DNA of 64,000 nt, from positions 108,453,535-108,517,534 of the forward strand of contig CM056380.1 in NCBI GenBank assembly GCA_029718625.1, read 5' to 3'. Positions within the stretch are counted from its first letter, which is position 1. The number at the start of each line of letters is the position of its first letter. The notes beneath the pieces were generated by a model. The model was not told the DNA's origin. It worked only from the letters and a program-made list of their open reading frames with translations, and did not search any database. Below, one piece after another: positions 60,965 through 64,000 of this stretch. The position numbers and the translations under genes were made by a program. Origin of the DNA: Synaphobranchus kaupii (taxonomy: Eukaryota > Chordata > Actinopteri > Anguilliformes > Synaphobranchidae).

Positions 60965-61039
60965 ACACACACACACACACACCCACACACACCCACACAG
61001 ACACACACTCACGTACACGCACACACACACACACACACA

Positions 61040-61092
<53 letters not shown>

Positions 61093-61099
61093 ACACACA

Positions 61100-61130
<31 letters not shown>

Positions 61131-61199
61131 CCACACACACTCACACACACACACACACACACACACACCCACACACACACACACCCACACAGACACACA

Positions 61200-61266
<67 letters not shown>

Positions 61267-63107
61267 GACGGCGCAAAGTCATTACTTAGCAGCAGCGGAG
61301 ACCTGTGGGAGGGTCGAGGGGGCGGGCCCTCGCTGTGTTTGACGGTCCGGGTAGCGAATCACCAGCCTGGTGTTCTCAATCTCCACCCCCTGGATGGTTT
61401 GGAAATTTAAAAAAAAATTTTTTATAAATTTTATACAGGATACAATATAGGTTTTAATTCTGGGGCATCACATGAGTGGGCTAATCACTGACATTAATCC
61501 ATTAAGTAACAGGTAGAAAAACAAAACCAGCAGTACTACGGACCTTGAATTTCAGATTTGTGTACCTAGGCTCACCTTTTGTAGTGCACAATCACCCACT
61601 CCCTCATGTTTCCGGACTCTGTTACATTATGTGCTACATCTGTGGTTGTACTAGCCAATGGCGTCGCTTGGAGGTGCACCCGTGGGAGCGATTGGTCAAA
61701 TGTCTCGTCGGGCCCACATCGTCCCCAGAACTCACGTGCATGTTCTCCAGAGCGAGGGCGGCCATGTCGGCGTTCCTGAAGTTAACGAAGGCGCAGAAGC
61801 GCTCGTGCAGGACTCGGATGCTGTCTATCTCTCCAAAACTACAAAGGTCACAGAGAGTGGGTGAGAGGCAGAGAACTACAATCATGGAGGGGTAAATCTG
61901 CAGTAAAAACTAGTCATGGAGGGGTAAATCTGCAGTAAAAACTACAGTCATGGAGGGGTAAATCTGCAGTAAAAACTACAGTCATGGAGGGGTAAATCTG
62001 CAGTAAAAACTACAGTCATGGAGGGGTAAAATTGCAGTAAAAACTATAGTCATGGAGGGGTAAATCTGCAGCCATATTAGGCCTTAAAAACAAGGGGTGT
62101 GGTCTCTTTACCAATCACTGGCCATGTCTGAATCAGCACTCTTCCACACTGTTGAGTAGCCTTGGTGAGTAGATAGGGCGAGAAAGTCGTAGAGTATGCG
62201 AAAATTTTTGAAATTGCAGTATACTTCGAACACCCGGATGACACACTTACTTCCGGGATTTCGCTGAGTCCATTTGGGAGCACACTTTTCAAGAAGTACA
62301 CGAACATTTTAGTCACATGAATATGACGTGGAGCTTCGTTTAAAAAAAATGAGGTGCAGCTTCGCTGACGTTTTCCTTCAAATACAACAAAAACAACACC
62401 TGACATGGCAGCGCAAGAGTGGGGCGCAGAGTTGCCAGATCTTGTAAGACTTGCTAACCAAATGGCGACTCAAAACTAGCCCAAATTATAGGCTATTTTT
62501 AACCAAAATGAACGTATTTTAAATAGAAATCATCATGTTTTTACCTTTTAAAATAAGTGTGTGCTTTGCGAATTTTCATTTTTACCCGTGACTGCACTTT
62601 GAAAGTATCCCAATTTAGCTGTAAAACCGAGGACATGGCAACACTGGTGGGACGTCTTATGACCTGCTTACGACACTTCTACAGTGCGGTTGGAAAATAG
62701 TATGGCAGATATTTTTCGCGGACTGCTAAACAGTGCACATTAAACAGCACACTTCTGCCAGTGCACTCTGTACGCAGGAGACAGGGCACAGTAGATAGGG
62801 CTCTGATTCGGACACAGCCAGTGACTTAAATTAAGAACGTCAGTGCTGAAACACGACAAAGACTAGAGTACACTACAGACCTCCATTATTTTAGTTTGAG
62901 ATCTCTAGTAGGCCACAGTCAAAGGGGATGGAGAGAGGAGAGGAAGTGAGGTCAGAAAGAAGAAGCAGAAAAATAGGGGAAGAGTGAGAGAAAGAAATTA
63001 AGAAATGAGGGGAGGAGCGTGAGGCTTACGTTTTAAAGAGGTCCCAGAGGCGTTTATCGGTCAGCTCAGCTGTGACGTTTCCCACCCAGAGAGAGCAGCA
63101 GGGGGGG
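60678..63107 (-). CDS. RNA-binding protein with RRM and C-terminal CCCH zinc finger, 3' part
   Basis: Four exons on the minus strand, 63107-63030, 61838-61736, 61389-61286 and 60813-60678, join in phase to give the last 139 residues. They begin in an RRM with RNP2 LWVGNV (after SL), then ELTDKRLWDLFKTFGEIDSI, RNP1 RFCAFVNF and ALALENMH..EIENTRLVIRYPDR. A short linker leads to a zinc finger GDECYFWRTTGCHF then GEKCRYQH, i.e. C-x7-C-x5-C-x3-H, and the protein ends DRKPWQP with a stop at 60680-60678. Such proteins bind RNA, and a role in RNA metabolism is likely. The 5' exons lie beyond the right edge. I cannot name it with confidence; a TTC31-like fish protein is one idea, from memory only. It runs in the same direction as loxl4, 11.7 kb upstream of its ATG. 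Confidence 0.88.
60850..61264. repeat. CA microsatellite filling the last intron of the RRM/CCCH gene
   Basis: (CA)n with CTCACA, CCCACA and CAGACACACACTCACGTACACG interruptions occupies nearly the whole intron 60814-61285. The transcript therefore carries a UG-repeat tract of about 400 nt between the linker and zinc-finger exons. Confidence 0.95.
61286..61389 (-). CDS. RRM/CCCH gene exon n-1: end of RRM and linker
   Basis: The acceptor is ccatccag|GGGGTG and the donor GCTAA|GTAATG, phase 2. It encodes GVEIENTRLVIRYPDRQTQR then GPAPSTLPQVSAAA. An earlier candidate donor (CACAG|GTCTCC) is weaker and would break the phase. Confidence 0.8.
61736..61838 (-). CDS. RRM/CCCH gene exon n-2: RNP1
   Basis: The acceptor is cctttgtag|TTTTGG and the donor ATGCAC|GTGAGT, phase 0. 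It encodes TFGEIDSIRVLHERFCAFVN then FRNADMAALALENMH, with the RNP1 aromatic positions present. Confidence 0.9.
61885..62070. repeat. 34-bp tandem repeat, about five and a half copies
   Basis: The unit is CATGGAGGGGTAAATCTGCA then GTAAAAACTACAGT, starting about 47 bases from the acceptor of the RNP1 exon. Confidence 0.95.
62120..62819. mobile_element. 700-bp inverted-repeat DNA transposon, non-autonomous
   Basis: The left end GGCCATGTCTGAATCAGCAC and the reversed right end GGCTGTGTCCGAATCAGAGC, then CCTATCTACTGTGC match; GAGTAGATAGGGC near the left end pairs with the right arm. No transposase frame. Same family as 46309-46779. Confidence 0.75.
63030..63107 (-). CDS. RRM/CCCH gene exon n-3: RNP2
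   Basis: The acceptor is cccccccag|CCCCCCC and the donor AAAAC|GTAAGC; the exon starts and ends in phase 2. It encodes PPCCSLWVGNVTAELTDKRL then WDLFK. The acceptor tract is G/C-rich on plus and the 26-bp array starts about 18 bases beyond it. Confidence 0.85.
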
Positions 63108-63124
63108 CTGGGGGGGAAACATCA

Positions 63125-63640
63125 GAACACCCAGAAATTACACCAATAATCTACACCCAGAAATTACACCAAGAATCTACACCCAGAAATTACAGCAATA
63201 ATCTACACCCAGAAATTACACCAAGAATCTACACCCAGAAATTACAGCAATAATCTACACCCAGAAAGTACACCAAGAATCTACACCCAGAAATTACAGC
63301 AATAATCTACACCCAGAAATTACACCAAGAATCTACACCCAGAAATTACAGCAATAATCTACACCCAGAAAGTACACCAATAATATACACCCAGAAATTA
63401 CACCAATAATCTACACCCAGAAATTACACCAATAATCTACACCCAGAAATTACAGCAATAATCTAGACCCAGAAATTACAGCAATAATCTACACCCAGAA
63501 ATTACAGCAATAATCTACACCCAGAAATTACAGCAATAATCTACACCCAGAAATTACAGCAATAATCTACACCCAGAAATTACAGCAATAATCTACACCC
63601 AGAAATTACAGCAATAATCTACACCCAGAAATTACATCAA
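63125..63640. repeat. 26-bp minisatellite, about 20 copies
   Basis: The unit is ACACCCAGAAATTACAGCAA then TAATCT, decaying into irregular CAGAATCTACA/CAGAAATTA units up to about 63800. It lies directly upstream of the RNP2 exon of the RRM/CCCH gene. Confidence 0.95.
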
Positions 63641-63799
63641 TAATATACACTGAGAATCTACAGCCAGAAATTACACCCATAAATTACACTGAGAATCTAC
63701 ACCCAGAATCTACCGCCAGAAACTACACCCAGAATCTACAGCCTAAATCTACAGCCATAAACTACACCTAGAAGCTACACCCAGAAATTAAACCCAGAA

Positions 63800-64000
63800 T
63801 CTACAGCCTAGCACAGTCATGTGTGGAACTGCATGTGTGGACCTGCTCAATCATTTTCTCTTACAGCAGACTACAATCAAATTCGGTAATTGCTCAATTA
63901 TTAGACAGACCGTCCTTGTAGCAGGAGTAGGTCATTTGATAGAGAGTTTAAATGGATGGCTTTTAATGTTTCCTATAATGTTAAGAAGTTCTACCTACCC
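63800..64000. other. Right edge, intron of the RRM/CCCH gene
   Basis: Plain DNA with no recognised exon. The minus-strand start GGGTAGGTAG at the edge could be just downstream of a donor outside the window, but this cannot be judged. Confidence 0.4.

Overview
The window is nuclear DNA of a ray-finned fish, most likely a teleost. It holds spliced genes with canonical GT/AG sites, dispersed repeats and miniature inverted-repeat elements (MITEs) of types I recognise from teleost genomes, and very heavy micro- and minisatellite content. It shows no bacterial operons, CRISPR arrays or viral genomes.

The main gene is lysyl oxidase-like 4 (loxl4) on the minus strand. I assembled it by hand from 14 coding exons, ATG at 48973 and stop at 1435. 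The exon lengths sum to 2445 nt and every junction phase agrees, giving a predicted protein of 814 residues: signal peptide, four SRCR domains, and a C-terminal copper amine oxidase domain with its copper ligands and both residues of the lysine-tyrosyl-quinone (LTQ) cofactor. It is a secreted enzyme that should oxidise lysines in collagen and elastin. Upstream on the same strand, in tail-to-head order, the last four exons of a second gene (63107 to 60678) encode an RRM followed by a C-terminal CCCH zinc finger. Its 5' part lies beyond the right edge.

Layout: 1-1434, loxl4 3' UTR and downstream DNA; 1435-48996, loxl4 coding exons and introns; 48997-60677, 5' flank and intergenic DNA with a possible 39-nt noncoding exon at 51189-51227; 60678-64000, the RRM/CCCH gene. 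The introns carry about fifteen large tandem arrays, around a dozen MITEs, a decayed hAT transposase, a tRNA-derived SINE and several dispersed retroposon-like fragments.

The most unusual feature is the relation between tandem repeats and splice sites. At three loxl4 exons (coding exons 5, 8 and 9) the tandem unit itself contains the exon end and its 5' splice site, repeated 2, about 29 and 12 times. Exon 9 also has an inverted copy of its donor segment just upstream of its acceptor, and its flanking introns are UG-rich upstream and CA-rich downstream in the transcript, so the exon could be looped out by RNA pairing. I see no new multi-gene system. The repeat-splice-site architecture is the part most worth following up.
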